Notes: generated from the letters alone by a model not told the origin. DNA of 64,000 nucleotides from Mycobacterium sp. MBM (GCA_021648845.1 JAKJHY010000019.1:1-64000); one strand, 5' to 3'; positions 8,357 to 17,300 are shown, counted from the stretch's first letter. Translations and numbers: made by a program.

Positions 8357-9522
8357 GCTCCCGCCGGTTCGCGGGGCAGGCCGAGTCCGCGCTCACCGAT
8401 GATGGTGCGCTGGATCTCGCTGGCGCCCCCCGGGATGGTCCATTCCCAGGATCCGATGAAATCGAGTACCCAGGCGCCGGATTCCCAGCCGCTGGAGATC
8501 GGCTTGGCCAGCACTGTATGTCCGGGTAGTCCGCTGATCTCGGCGCCGAAGTCGGTGAGCCGTTGTAGCAGTTCGCTGTAGAACAGCTTGACCACCGAGG
8601 CATCCGCTGCGCCGCCAGGGTGATTCTCGACCAGGTCGCGGCACAGCCCCCGCAGCCCGGTGATCTCGATCTCGAACTGTGCCAGCCGATCTGCCACCAG
8701 GGAGTCGTCGAGTAGACCGGCCTGGTCGCATGCGGTGACCAGCCAGCGCAAGCCCGCATTGCCCAGCCGCTCGGCCAGCTCCAGCATCGTCATTCCGCGC
8801 TCGGCGCCGAGAGTCTCCTGGGCGACCTGCCACCCCTGGTTCTCCGGGCCCACCAGGTTGGTGGCGGGTATCCGGACATCGCTGAGGAACACCTCGCAGA
8901 AATGGGATTCGCCGGTGGCCTGTTTGATCGGCCTGACCTCGATCCCCGGGGACTTCATGTCCATCAGGAAGTACGAGATGCCGTGGCGTTTCCTGGCCTC
9001 CGGGTCGGTGCGAGCCAGCAGCAGGCACCAGTCGGCGTGCAGACCGCCACTGGCCCAGACCTTTTGGCCGTTGACGACGAATTCGTCACCGTCACGGCGT
9101 GCGGTGGTGCGCAGCGCGGCGAGATCGGAGCCGGCCTCGGGCTCGGAGAAGCCCTGCACCCAGATTTCGCCGTCGAGGATCGCCGGGAGGTGGCGGCGGC
9201 GCTGCTCATCGGTGCCCGCGGCGAGCAGCGTGGAGGCGGCGTGATGGATCCCGACGAACGCCAGCACCAGCCGGGGAGCGTCATGCGCGGCGAGTTCGGA
9301 GTACAGCACGATCTGTTCGGACACCGACATGCCGCCGCCCCACTTGGCGGGCCAATGCGGTACCGCGAACCCCGCGCGGTGCAGCTCGGCGAACCAGTCT
9401 TTCTGAAAGCGCACATACTGTGCATCGCTCACCCCGGTCTGGGTGGTCCGCCAATCGGCGGGCACGTGGTCGGCACACCACCGGCGGACGTGGTCCCGGA
9501 AGTCCTCCAGATCTCGGGTCAC
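8353..9522 (-). CDS. acyl-CoA dehydrogenase, long partner subunit
   Basis: 389 residues, full-length FadE. The substrate/flavin loop VQGFSEPEAGSDLAALRT, the nearby NGQKVWAS segment and a C-terminal FAD-binding stretch (GGASEIQRTIIGERGLGLP) are present. In place of the usual GxxxE catalytic loop there is LDFIGSWEWTIPGG, so the base may come from the short partner at 7334. The first 60 residues include FRDHVRRWCADHVPADW and WPAKWGGG, typical of fadE genes for bulky or branched acyl-CoAs. It overlaps both neighbours by 4 bases, so the operon is translationally coupled. Confidence 0.9.
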   Translation of the reverse strand: MTRDLEDFRDHVRRWCADHVPADWRTTQTGVSDAQYVRFQKDWFAELHRAGFAVPHWPAKWGGGMSVSEQIVLYSELAAHDAPRLVLAFVGIHHAASTLLAAGTDEQRRRHLPAILDGEIWVQGFSEPEAGSDLAALRTTARRDGDEFVVNGQKVWASGGLHADWCLLLARTDPEARKRHGISYFLMDMKSPGIEVRPIKQATGESHFCEVFLSDVRIPATNLVGPENQGWQVAQETLGAERGMTMLELAERLGNAGLRWLVTACDQAGLLDDSLVADRLAQFEIEITGLRGLCRDLVENHPGGAADASVVKLFYSELLQRLTDFGAEISGLPGHTVLAKPISSGWESGAWVLDFIGSWEWTIPGGASEIQRTIIGERGLGLPREPAGA

Positions 9523-10439
9523 GGTGCGTCGCTGTACAGTCCGGTCAGGCCGCGGGTGCCCAACACATCGGTCAGGTGTGCCCGGGTTGCGGACAGGCCC
9601 AGCGGGAGCCGGCGCAACGGCTGGCTGTACCGCGACAACCAGGACAGCACGGTCTCATCGCAGAAGCCGACCGCCCCGTGCAGTTGGTGGGCCACTCGGA
9701 ACACCACCTCGGCGGCCTCCAGTGCGGCCAGTCGCAGGGCCAGCGCGTCGGCGAGCGCATCGGGTCCGGTGACAGTCGACAGCGCGTAGCGGGCCAGCAT
9801 CTCCAGACCGCTGCGTTCTACTTCGGCGTCGGTGAGCTGAAACTGCACGCTCTGGAATCCGGACAGCGGCTGACCGAATTGTCGGCGCAGTGTGACGTGT
9901 GCGACGGTGAGTTCGAGCGCCCGGTCCAGCATGCCGAGCAGCGTCCAGCACGGCAGCACGAGCGCCAGGGCGAGATCTGCGGCACCGGCATCGTCGAGGG
10001 CGTCCAGCCGCAGCGAGGTGACGAAGGCGGTGCGGGTACCGGATGTTTCGGCCACCTGGGCCCGCTGCCCGTCCAGCGTGACTGTCACCCACTTGCCGTC
10101 GACGCCGGCGATGGTGGCGGCCGGGGCCGGGCCCGCCACCGCGATCAGCCCGTCGGCGTCGATATCGGTGGGGCGGGCCAGTCGTTCGGCCAGCGGGTAG
10201 GGCAGTCCGAAGTAGCCGGCGCTGCGACACAGGGCAGCGGCGGCCTCGGCGGCGTCGACATCGGCGCGTGGCTCCAGATCCCAGGCACCCAGATCGTTCA
10301 GGACCGCCTCGACGAGCGGGGTGCGCTGGGCGGGTTCGGCTTCCGCGCGCTGTAGCAGGGTGTCGCCGCCCGCGGACTCGAAGGCTCGCCGCGCCTGCTC
10401 GCCGTACTCGCGCGCTTCCGGGCTCAGGTCGATGTTCAC
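9519..10439 (-). CDS. acyl-CoA dehydrogenase, short partner subunit
   Basis: 306 residues from GTG 10439, whose GTGA overlaps the stop of the upstream gene. The open frame continues upstream, but that part is shadow sequence of the neighbour. The C-terminal domain carries LRRQFGQPLSGFQSVQFQL and HQLHGAVGFCDETVLSWLSR. The glutamate of GFCDE sits where medium-chain dehydrogenases have their catalytic base. The N-terminal and beta domains are shortened and weakly conserved, as in the 7334 gene. It is the likely partner of the long subunit at 10436. Confidence 0.82.
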   Translation of the reverse strand: MNIDLSPEAREYGEQARRAFESAGGDTLLQRAEAEPAQRTPLVEAVLNDLGAWDLEPRADVDAAEAAAALCRSAGYFGLPYPLAERLARPTDIDADGLIAVAGPAPAATIAGVDGKWVTVTLDGQRAQVAETSGTRTAFVTSLRLDALDDAGAADLALALVLPCWTLLGMLDRALELTVAHVTLRRQFGQPLSGFQSVQFQLTDAEVERSGLEMLARYALSTVTGPDALADALALRLAALEAAEVVFRVAHQLHGAVGFCDETVLSWLSRYSQPLRRLPLGLSATRAHLTDVLGTRGLTGLYSDAP

Positions 10440-11578
10440 GATGCTGCCAGCAGGGTTCGGGCCAGCAGAATGCGCTGCATTTCGATGCTGCCGGAGGACA
10501 CCGTCGAGGGTTGCGAGTACCGCCAGTGGTCCTCGACCTCGGCGGTGAAGATGTCCGAAACACCCTCGGGCAGTGCCGCGGTGAGCTCCATGAGCACCTC
10601 GGCGCTGTCTTGGTCGAGCTTGGTCACGGCGATGCGGTATGCCGCCGAATCGGTGGGCCGCACCCGCCCCTCGGCCTGCAGGGCCACCAGGCGGTAGGCC
10701 ATCAACCGGGCTCGTCGGCAGTGCGTGAGCATGCGCGCCCACCGGCCGCGCAGCTCATCGGGCAGTTCGGTCCAGTGTTCTCCGAGCGCGCTCGGGGCCA
10801 GGTGCAGCAGGCGTTCGCAGCGGGCGTACCGGGCGATACCCACACGCTCGAAGGCCAGCACGCTCTGCACCACGGTCCAGCCGTCGTCGACGGTGCCGAG
10901 CACATCTGCGTCCGTCACCCGCAGATCGTCGAAGAACACCTCGTTGAGGTGGTGCGGTCCCATCATCGTCCGGATGGGCCGGACCGTGATTGCCGGATCT
11001 GACATCGGCACCAGGAAGATGGTCAGGCCCCTTTGCTTCTTGTCCTGTTTCGAGGTCCGGGCCAGCAGGAAGCACCACTGCGCCATCGTGGCGTAGGAGG
11101 TCCAGATCTTCTGGCCGTTGATCACCCAGCCGTGGTCGTCCCGTACGGCCGTGGTCCGCAGCGAGGCCAGATCCGAGCCCGCCTCCGGTTCGGAAAACCC
11201 CTGGCACCAAATGACTTCACCGGCCGCGATCGGCGGAAGATGCCGGGCCTGCTGTTCCGGGGTGCCGTGCCGCATGATGATCGGCCCGACCCAGTTGACG
11301 CCCATGTACTGCGCACCGCGCGGTTCGTGGTGCGCCCACATCTCCTCGCGCACCACGGTCTGCTCCCAGGGGGAGGATGCTTGTCCGCCGAACTCGGTGG
11401 GCCAGGACATGCACAGCAGTCCACGCTCGGCGAGCAGCCGGCAGAAGGCCTGAGCCACCGCAAGATCGTCGGGATTGTCGGTGAACGCTCCCAGGTAGTC
11501 CTCGGGGATATGCGTCTGCACCAGTTCGCGGAGCTCGCGGCGCAGCGCGGCAGCGTTTGGCCCCATGTCGAAATCCAC
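10436..11578 (-). CDS. acyl-CoA dehydrogenase, first gene of the fadE operon
   Basis: 380 residues from GTG 11578 (VDFDMGPNAAAL); ATG 11566 is the alternative. Family features: WPTEFGGQ, CQGFSEPEAGSDLASLRT, NGQKIWTSYATMAQW, and the C-terminal FAD segment SSGSIEMQRILLARTLL. It lacks a recognisable catalytic glutamate loop, so it is a long subunit of a probable heteromeric enzyme with 9519. It heads the coupled order 10436, 9519, 8353, 7334. A perfect palindrome starts 15 bp before its start and is probably the operator for the divergent GntR regulator. Confidence 0.88.
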   Translation of the reverse strand: MDFDMGPNAAALRRELRELVQTHIPEDYLGAFTDNPDDLAVAQAFCRLLAERGLLCMSWPTEFGGQASSPWEQTVVREEMWAHHEPRGAQYMGVNWVGPIIMRHGTPEQQARHLPPIAAGEVIWCQGFSEPEAGSDLASLRTTAVRDDHGWVINGQKIWTSYATMAQWCFLLARTSKQDKKQRGLTIFLVPMSDPAITVRPIRTMMGPHHLNEVFFDDLRVTDADVLGTVDDGWTVVQSVLAFERVGIARYARCERLLHLAPSALGEHWTELPDELRGRWARMLTHCRRARLMAYRLVALQAEGRVRPTDSAAYRIAVTKLDQDSAEVLMELTAALPEGVSDIFTAEVEDHWRYSQPSTVSSGSIEMQRILLARTLLAAS

Positions 11579-11592
11579 GCTCGCGATCGTAG

Positions 11593-11614
11593 AGCAATCC
11601 TTATAAGGATTGCT
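11593..11614. promoter_or_regulatory. 22-bp perfect palindrome, GntR operator candidate
   Basis: Half-site AGCAATCCTTA is followed by its exact reverse complement with no spacer. It lies 15 bp before the acyl-CoA dehydrogenase start and 13 bp before the GntR start, so one bound dimer could cover both promoters. Regulators of the FadR group commonly bind such short palindromes next to their own gene. The position explains both autoregulation and control of the fadE operon, which is inference. Confidence 0.75.
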
Positions 11615-11626
11615 AGTATTGATTTC

Positions 11627-12394
11627 ATGCGCACCCCGCAACACCGCATCGCCGAGACCGTGGCGGGTGAGCTCCGTAATCGGATCCTGGCCGGCGCCGA
11701 GCGGTTACCCACCCAGGATCAGCTGGTCAGCGAATTCGGGGTGAGCTATCCGTCGGTGCGGGAAGCGCTGCGCATCCTGGAAACCGAGGGGCTGGTGACC
11801 GTGCGCCGCGGCAGCGTCGGCGGTGCCCAGGTGCATCGGCCCAGTGAATCGTCGGCGGCCTACCACCTGGGTCTGGCGTTGCAGGGGTCCGCCGTCTCAC
11901 TGGGTGACCTGGCGGCCGGTCTGCAGTTGCTCGAGCCGCTGTGTGTGGCCGAGGTGGCGCGCCGCGCGGACCGGCTGACCGCCGTCGTGCCGGCCCTCAG
12001 CCGTAACGTCGACGCCTCGGCGCAGGCCGTGGCCGATGGCGCCGCCTTCACCCGCATCGCGCGCGAATTCCATGATCTGGTCGTCGAATACACCCCCAAC
12101 GCGACCGTCCGCCATGTGGTGGGCAGTCTGGTTGCGCTGTGGTCGGCGCAGGAGGAGAAGTGGGCCGACTATGTCGTCAAGCGCGGTGAATACCCGTCAC
12201 CGACGCAGGCGCGCGGCGCGGTGCGCACCCACCGCAGACTGGTCGACGAAATCGCGGCGGGTAACGCGGCGCAGGCCGAGCGCCTCGCGCGCAAACACCT
12301 GGCCGCCACCCAGGCCGTGCTGCTGGAACGCTTCACCGACGATGTCGTCCGGGCGGCACGTGGCGCAAAGCCACACCAACGGCGCACCTGCTGA
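11627..12394 (+). CDS. GntR/FadR-family transcriptional regulator
   Basis: 255 residues from ATG 11627. The N-terminal winged helix-turn-helix (about residues 5-70: RIAETVAGELRNRIL, LVSEFGVSYPSVREALRIL, EGLVTVRRG) is typical GntR. The C-terminal all-helical part (about 85-235) matches the FCD ligand-binding domain, with metal/ligand-type residues in REFHDLVVE and THRRLVDEIAAGN. It is divergent from the fadE operon over the 22-bp palindrome. The ligand is probably an acyl-CoA or a related acid, judged only from the genes it faces. Little room for a leader exists, so the mRNA may be short-leadered. Confidence 0.9.
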   Translation: MRTPQHRIAETVAGELRNRILAGAERLPTQDQLVSEFGVSYPSVREALRILETEGLVTVRRGSVGGAQVHRPSESSAAYHLGLALQGSAVSLGDLAAGLQLLEPLCVAEVARRADRLTAVVPALSRNVDASAQAVADGAAFTRIAREFHDLVVEYTPNATVRHVVGSLVALWSAQEEKWADYVVKRGEYPSPTQARGAVRTHRRLVDEIAAGNAAQAERLARKHLAATQAVLLERFTDDVVRAARGAKPHQRRTC

Positions 12395-12410
12395 CCTAGG
12401 TTCATCTCCC

Positions 12411-13136
12411 ATGGCGGCAGTGGTCATCACCGGGGCGGCATCGGGAATCGGACGGGCCTGCGCGCGGGCGCTGGTCGCCGACGGGCGCCCGGTGGTGCTC
12501 TGGGATCTCGCCCCCGAGGTGGCCGAGGCGGCGGCCGAACTGGGGATGCCCGGCGCGGTCGTCGATGTCACCGACACGGCGGCGACGGCGGCCGCCATCA
12601 AGGCGCTCGCCGAGATCGACGGTCTGGTGCACGCCGCCGGCCGGGTGATCCCCGAACCGGTGGGCGCCTACACCGAGCAGTCCTGGGACGCCGTGCTCGA
12701 CGTGAACCTGCGCGCGCAGGCAATGCTGGTACAGCAGTTGCTGCCCAAGCTGGAGGCCAGTGCACGTGCCGGCGGCGCGCCCGCGGTCGTGGGCATCGCG
12801 AGTATCGAAGGGCTGACGGCTAATCCGTTCATCCCGGCCTACTGCGCATCCAAGGCGGGGTTGCTCGGGCTGACCCGGTCGATGGCCGCCCAGCTCGGTC
12901 CGTCGGGCATCCGGATCAACGCCGTGTGTCCCGGCTTCATCCGCACCCCGATGCTGCAGATTGCACTCGATGTCGACGAGGTCCGCGAGAGTTTCGTGCA
13001 GGCCGCACCGCTGGGCCGGATCGGCGATCCCGAGGAGGTGGCCGCGGCCGTGGCGTTCCTGATGTCACCGAAGGCGTCGTTCATCACCGGCACCTACCTG
13101 GTAGTCGACGGGGGAGTGACCAGCCGTCACCCCTGA
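12411..13136 (+). CDS. SDR-family oxidoreductase
   Basis: 241 residues from ATG 12411, 16 bp after the GntR gene and probably co-transcribed with it. The cofactor motif TGAASGIG is at residues 7-14. The catalytic Tyr-x3-Lys is in PAYCASKAG, with an upstream serine in GIASIEG. The C-terminal ending VVDGGVTSRHP is typical for classical SDRs. NAD preference is suggested by Asp in VLWDLAPE. Probable role: a 3-hydroxyacyl-CoA or alcohol dehydrogenase step beside the fadE operon. The last 10 bases overlap the convergent TetR gene. Confidence 0.87.
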   Translation: MAAVVITGAASGIGRACARALVADGRPVVLWDLAPEVAEAAAELGMPGAVVDVTDTAATAAAIKALAEIDGLVHAAGRVIPEPVGAYTEQSWDAVLDVNLRAQAMLVQQLLPKLEASARAGGAPAVVGIASIEGLTANPFIPAYCASKAGLLGLTRSMAAQLGPSGIRINAVCPGFIRTPMLQIALDVDEVRESFVQAAPLGRIGDPEEVAAAVAFLMSPKASFITGTYLVVDGGVTSRHP

Positions 13137-13705
13137 GGTAGATCCAGGATGCGCCTGGTGACCTTGAGGATCTGGGTACGCAGGGTGTCGTCGTCGACAT
13201 CGCTGACCAGCGGATGCATCACTGACGCGCTGAGCGCGCCGGACATCACCGCGGCGTTGACCCGGGCCTCGACACCGGTACCCCCGCCCAGCAGCACCCG
13301 GTAGAGCCGCTCGATGAACGCTGCGAACGGTTGGTGCTCCGCCAGCAGGCGCACCACCACCGGGTCGAACTGCAGCACACCGGTCAGCTGTCGGCGGGTG
13401 ACGGCCAGATCGACGACCCGGGTCAGCAGCACCTCGCGGGCCGCCACCTGATCCGGCTCGGCCTGCGCCGCGTCGAGCGCGTCCTGCAGTGCGGCCAGCT
13501 CGGTCTCGGCGACCGCGATGACAACGTCGTCCTTACTCTTGAACTGATGGTAGACAGCGGCTTTCGTGACGCCGATGGCGTCGGCGATCATCTGCAAGGA
13601 GGTGCCACTGACACCGTGTGCGCCGAACAGGTCCAGGGCGGCGGCGATGACCCGGCGCTGCGCCGCCGTGTAGGCGGTCGGCGTCAGCCTGCCCTCGGTG
13701 CTCAC
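13127..13705 (-). CDS. TetR-family transcriptional regulator
   Basis: 192 residues. The N-terminal helix-turn-helix is clear: RRVIAAALDLFGAHGVSGTS, then MIADAIGVTKAAVYHQFKSK at about residues 37-57, with the tail of the recognition helix reading AVYHQF. The rest is a helical ligand domain without a recognisable signature. It lies at the end of the 17300-13752 gene series on the same strand and may be co-transcribed, or have its own promoter at the inverted repeat just upstream. Its target and ligand are unknown. Confidence 0.88.
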   Translation of the reverse strand: MSTEGRLTPTAYTAAQRRVIAAALDLFGAHGVSGTSLQMIADAIGVTKAAVYHQFKSKDDVVIAVAETELAALQDALDAAQAEPDQVAAREVLLTRVVDLAVTRRQLTGVLQFDPVVVRLLAEHQPFAAFIERLYRVLLGGGTGVEARVNAAVMSGALSASVMHPLVSDVDDDTLRTQILKVTRRILDLPQG

Positions 13706-13717
13706 CCGGCCAGCGTA

Positions 13718-13740
13718 GCCGGTCGGCTAGGGTGACCGGC
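13718..13740. promoter_or_regulatory. inverted repeat before the TetR gene
   Basis: GCCGGTC and GACCGGC, 7-bp arms with a 9-bp spacer, 13 bp before the TetR start and after the DUF1295 stop. It could be an operator or part of a terminator for the upstream gene. The GC-rich arms make chance occurrence possible. Confidence 0.3.
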
Positions 13741-13751
13741 CCGGATCGGTG

Positions 13752-14651
13752 TCACGTCGCGCGGGGCGCCCGCTCGCGTCTCGGGGGCCGCGGTACGAAC
13801 CGCGGGACCCGATCCACCACATCCTGATATGCCGGGCGGCGTTGCAGGCTGCGCTGTTCCATCATGGGGATGCTCGCACCGAGGAACATGGCCAGCATGG
13901 CCAGCGCGCCCAGAATCAGCCACCACCAGTCCGCCGGAGCCGCTGCGATACCGAACAGTGCCAGCGCCGCCCAGAAGGCGAACTCGCCGAAATAGTTCGG
14001 ATGCCGCGACCAGCCCCACAGTCCGCGGTCCATCGCCTCGCCGCTACGGCGCTGTGCGACGAAGCGGTGCATCTGGACATCGGCGACCAGTTCCAGCGCC
14101 ACTGCGGCCAGTCCCACAGCGAATGCGAGCCAGGCCAGCCACACCAGCCCGGGGCCGGGCCGGGTCAGCGCCACGTACACCGGCACCATGGCGAGGAAGA
14201 CCTGCAGGGTCGGGATCAGGTGGATGGCGATCAGGTCGGCCAGGAACTCGAACCGTCCGGCGCGTTCCTTGAACAACGGATAGCGCCAATCCTCGTGGTG
14301 CAGCCCCGGGAACGCGTACACCCAGTTCGCGGTCAGCCGGATCGCCCACAGCGTCACGACGGTGGCGATCAGGCAGGCGCGCAGCACATCCACGTCTGTG
14401 CTGCGGTACCACCAGTAGAACAACAGCAGCGGCGGGATGACGCTCCAATAGGCGTCGTAGAAGCTGGAATTCCGGTAGCTCCGGCTGAAGGCAAAGATGG
14501 CCACGGTCGCCAGCAGATCGGCGATCATGGTGTCCAGCCACAGCCGCCCCGTGCTGGGTCCCAGCCACAACCACGCCGCCGCCACGGCGATGGCGACGAC
14601 GTAGGCCACGGCGACCAAGCCCAGTGAGCGGGTCTTGCCCGTGCTCGTCAT
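13752..14651 (-). CDS. DUF1295 membrane protein (steroid 5-alpha-reductase-like fold)
   Basis: 299 residues with seven to eight hydrophobic segments. The C-terminal region has the family signature GLWGWSRHPNYFGEF (about residues 209-223), shared by DUF1295 proteins and the isoprenylcysteine methyltransferase/steroid 5-alpha-reductase group, followed by two membrane helices. An earlier SFYDAYWSVIPP stretch is also typical. It is an integral membrane enzyme of unproven activity, and reductase activity on a steroid- or polyprenol-like lipid is possible. It follows the small unknown protein in a minus-strand operon with an acyl-CoA ligase and an SDR. Confidence 0.82.
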   Translation of the reverse strand: MTSTGKTRSLGLVAVAYVVAIAVAAAWLWLGPSTGRLWLDTMIADLLATVAIFAFSRSYRNSSFYDAYWSVIPPLLLFYWWYRSTDVDVLRACLIATVVTLWAIRLTANWVYAFPGLHHEDWRYPLFKERAGRFEFLADLIAIHLIPTLQVFLAMVPVYVALTRPGPGLVWLAWLAFAVGLAAVALELVADVQMHRFVAQRRSGEAMDRGLWGWSRHPNYFGEFAFWAALALFGIAAAPADWWWLILGALAMLAMFLGASIPMMEQRSLQRRPAYQDVVDRVPRFVPRPPRRERAPRAT

Positions 14652-14677
14652 GTCTGGAGCCTAGCCAGGCTCCAGAC

Positions 14678-14980
14678 TCAGTCGCTGGCCGGTAGCGGCT
14701 TGGCTTCCTTGATGGTCAACGCAGTGGTGCCGATGCTGAGCGTGCCCGCCCCGGCCTTGGTCACCAGGATCTCGGCGCCGCTGTCGTCGACATAGCGCTT
14801 ACCCATCAGATTGCCTTCGGCCAGCGCGGGATCCAGGGTCAGCCCGTCGGCCGGGTTCTCGCCGACGGGAATCATCGGTGCCCCACCGGCGCGCAGGTCG
14901 TCGAGGCCTTCGGACGCGCGCACCACGATGACCTGGGTGTCGCAGACCTGGCTCTGCAGCCGGGTGCCGTTCTTGATCAT
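14678..14980 (-). CDS. small conserved-type protein of unknown function
   Basis: 100 residues from ATG 14980, overlapping the stop of the acyl-CoA ligase by 4 bases, so it is translationally coupled to it. It starts MIKNGTRLQSQVCDTQVIVV and contains a single cysteine (Cys13), a glycine/proline-rich centre and a basic, beta-rich second half (NLMGKRYVDDSGAEILVTKA). No signal peptide or membrane helix. I do not recognise a named family. The coupling to an AMP-forming CoA ligase suggests an accessory role in acyl activation, which is speculative. Confidence 0.7.
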   Translation of the reverse strand: MIKNGTRLQSQVCDTQVIVVRASEGLDDLRAGGAPMIPVGENPADGLTLDPALAEGNLMGKRYVDDSGAEILVTKAGAGTLSIGTTALTIKEAKPLPASD

Positions 14981-16470
14981 GCGGGCTCCTTTGCGTTCAG
15001 TTCGCTGACGAGTTCACGGCGCAACACCTTGCCGGTCGCGTTGGTGGGCAGCAGATCGCGGAAGACGATCCGGTCCGGGGTGCGGGATCCGCGCAACCGT
15101 GCCCGGACGAAGTCCCGCAGTGCCGCCGGTTGCGGTTCGGCGCCGGGCGCGGGGACCACGACGGCGACGATGATCTGCCCCCACTCCGGGTCTTCCGGTC
15201 CGACCACGGCGCAATCGCGCACGTCCGGATGCTCGACGAGGACATCCTCGATCTCGGCGGGCGCGATGTTCTCACCGCCGCGGATGATGGTGTCATCGGA
15301 GCGGCCACCGATGAACAGGTACCCGTCGTCGTCAAGGGTCGCCACATCCTTGGTGGGGAACCAGCCTTCGGCGTCGAGGACCGAGCCGATACCGGTGTAG
15401 CGACCGGAGACCTGCTCTCCGCGCACGAACAGTTCCCCGGTTTCGCCCGGGCCCAGCACGGTGCCGTCCTCGGCGCGGATCTGGACCTCGATGCCGGGCA
15501 CCGGGCGACCGACCGACGCGAGGCGTTTGGCGACCGCGTCGTCGTCGGAGCCGAGCGCGACCCGATGATCGTCGGGGCTCAGCACCGCAATCGTCGAACT
15601 GGTTTCGGTGAGGCCGTAGGCATTGACGAACCCGACCGCGGGCAGCAGTTCGAGTGCCTTGCGCACCAAGGGAAGTGCCACCTTGGATCCGCCGTAGGCC
15701 AGCGTGCGCAACGTCGGCAGTGTGGCGTTCCGCGATTCCAGGACAGCGACGATGCGATCCAGCATGGTCGGCACCACCGTGGCCGAGGTGACCCCCTCGG
15801 TCTCGACCAGGTGAACCCACTCGGCGGCGTCGAACTGCGTCAGGTACACCATCTTTCGTCCGGCATACAAGTTCGACAGGGCGGCCGAGACGCCGGCGAT
15901 GTGGTACGGAGGAACGCAGATCAGCGCGGCATCGCCGGACTCGGCGGAGCCGAACTCGACCGTTCCGGTGATATAGCTGGTCAGGTTGTTGTGGGTGAGT
16001 TCAACGGCTTTCGGCGCCGAGGTGGTGCCGGAGGTGAACAGCACCACGCCCACGGAATCCGGATCCGGGAACTCGGCGGCGGGCTCGGCGGTACCGGACT
16101 CGGCCAGGAACTGCTCGGAGCCCATCACCGCGAACCCGTCGCCGACGGCGGCACGGTATTCGTCGTCCACCACGACCAACGGGTCGGGCAGCCGGGAGAT
16201 CAGCGCGCGCAATCCGTCACTGCTGAGCCGATAGTTCAGCGGGGTGATTGGGACACCGGCGCGCGCCGCGGCGAACAGCAGCACTGGCAGCATCGCGCCA
16301 CCGGCGCCGACGTAGGCGAGGTGTTTGGCACCCGAGGCGGCGACCACGCCGGCGCCACCGTCGGCGAGCGTGCTCAACTCACCGGCGGTCAGTCTGAGCG
16401 CACCCGATACGACCGCCGTGCGGTCCGGATCGGTCGAGGACGCCATCTCCAACAGCAGCGAGATACTCAT
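14977..16470 (-). CDS. AMP-forming acyl-CoA ligase (FadD-like)
   Basis: 497 residues from ATG 16470, whose ATGA overlaps the upstream SDR stop. Activates a carboxylic acid to its acyl-CoA through an acyl-adenylate. The motifs are in order: P-loop-like LFTSGTTSAPKAVELTHNN (about residue 155), NAYGLTETSS, the Asp/Arg region GYLFIGGRSDDTIIRGGENI, and the acylation lysine in LPTNATGKVLRRELV near the C-terminus. The length is normal for medium-chain or aromatic acid ligases. The acid cannot be told from the sequence. Confidence 0.9.
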   Translation of the reverse strand: MSISLLLEMASSTDPDRTAVVSGALRLTAGELSTLADGGAGVVAASGAKHLAYVGAGGAMLPVLLFAAARAGVPITPLNYRLSSDGLRALISRLPDPLVVVDDEYRAAVGDGFAVMGSEQFLAESGTAEPAAEFPDPDSVGVVLFTSGTTSAPKAVELTHNNLTSYITGTVEFGSAESGDAALICVPPYHIAGVSAALSNLYAGRKMVYLTQFDAAEWVHLVETEGVTSATVVPTMLDRIVAVLESRNATLPTLRTLAYGGSKVALPLVRKALELLPAVGFVNAYGLTETSSTIAVLSPDDHRVALGSDDDAVAKRLASVGRPVPGIEVQIRAEDGTVLGPGETGELFVRGEQVSGRYTGIGSVLDAEGWFPTKDVATLDDDGYLFIGGRSDDTIIRGGENIAPAEIEDVLVEHPDVRDCAVVGPEDPEWGQIIVAVVVPAPGAEPQPAALRDFVRARLRGSRTPDRIVFRDLLPTNATGKVLRRELVSELNAKEPA

Positions 16471-17300
16471 GATTTGTCCACGAAGATATCCCAGATGGGA
16501 GCGTCGCCGCCGCCATACCGGGAGAGGTCGGTGATTCCGGCGCCGGCCAGGATGTCGGCGTCGATGTACGTCTGGCCGTTGGCGTCCGCGGCCGGTCCGG
16601 TCAGGATGTGGGCGGCGTCGGCCATGATCTCCGGGCTGCGTGATGCCGAGACCAGCGAGTCGCTGCCGGGCAGGTTGGTCACCGCCGACGTCGCGATATA
16701 TGTCTGCGGCCACAGACAGCTGAATCCGATGCCGGAGTCCTTGTACTCCTGTGCCCAGCCCAGCGACAGCAGCGTCATCCCGTACTTGGACATCGTGTAG
16801 GCGGGGTGGGCGCCGAGCCAGTAGGGGTTCAGGTTCAGCGGCGGAGCCAGGGTGATGACGTGCGCGTTGGCTGACCTTCTCAAGTGCGGTAACGCGGCCT
16901 TGGTGAGCAGGAACGTGCCGCGCACGTTGATGTCCATCATCAGGTCGAACTTCTTGGCCGGCAGCGTTTCGGTCGGGTCGGTGGCGATCGCGCTGGCATT
17001 GTTGACGACGATGTCCACCCCGCCGAAGGTCTGCACCGCGGTGTCCACCGCGCGGGCGACGTCATCCTCCTTGCGGACATCGCCGACGACGGCGACGGCC
17101 TTGGCTCCGACGGCTTCGATCTCGGCGACCGCGGTATGCACGGTTCCGGGCAGCTTCGGGTGGGGTTCCGCGGTTTTGGCCAACAGCACCACGTTGGCTC
17201 CGTGCTTGGCGGCGCCGAGCGCGATGGCCAACCCGATGCCGCGGCTACCGCCGGACACCACCAGGGTTCGATCGGCAAGCGGACGTGGCTCGCTGGACAT
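16467..17300 (-). CDS. SDR-family oxidoreductase, HSDL2-like
   Basis: 277 residues. Cofactor motif SGGSRGIG (about residues 16-23), NNASAIA, and the catalytic tyrosine in PAYTMSKYG. The pattern with TLAPPLNLNP before the tyrosine is characteristic of the HSDL2-like group of SDRs, which are linked to lipid metabolism but poorly defined in substrate. First gene of the operon with the ligase, the small protein and DUF1295. Its promoter region faces the B12 mutase gene across 219 bp holding two related promoter-like repeats. Confidence 0.87.
   Translation of the reverse strand: MSSEPRPLADRTLVVSGGSRGIGLAIALGAAKHGANVVLLAKTAEPHPKLPGTVHTAVAEIEAVGAKAVAVVGDVRKEDDVARAVDTAVQTFGGVDIVVNNASAIATDPTETLPAKKFDLMMDINVRGTFLLTKAALPHLRRSANAHVITLAPPLNLNPYWLGAHPAYTMSKYGMTLLSLGWAQEYKDSGIGFSCLWPQTYIATSAVTNLPGSDSLVSASRSPEIMADAAHILTGPAADANGQTYIDADILAGAGITDLSRYGGGDAPIWDIFVDKS

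Noticed and set aside
15130..16800. 556-residue open frame on the plus strand opposite the acyl-CoA ligase
   Set aside because: Shadow of GC-rich coding on the minus strand: no family resemblance, low-complexity Gly/Arg/His composition, and the opposite frame has all ligase motifs.
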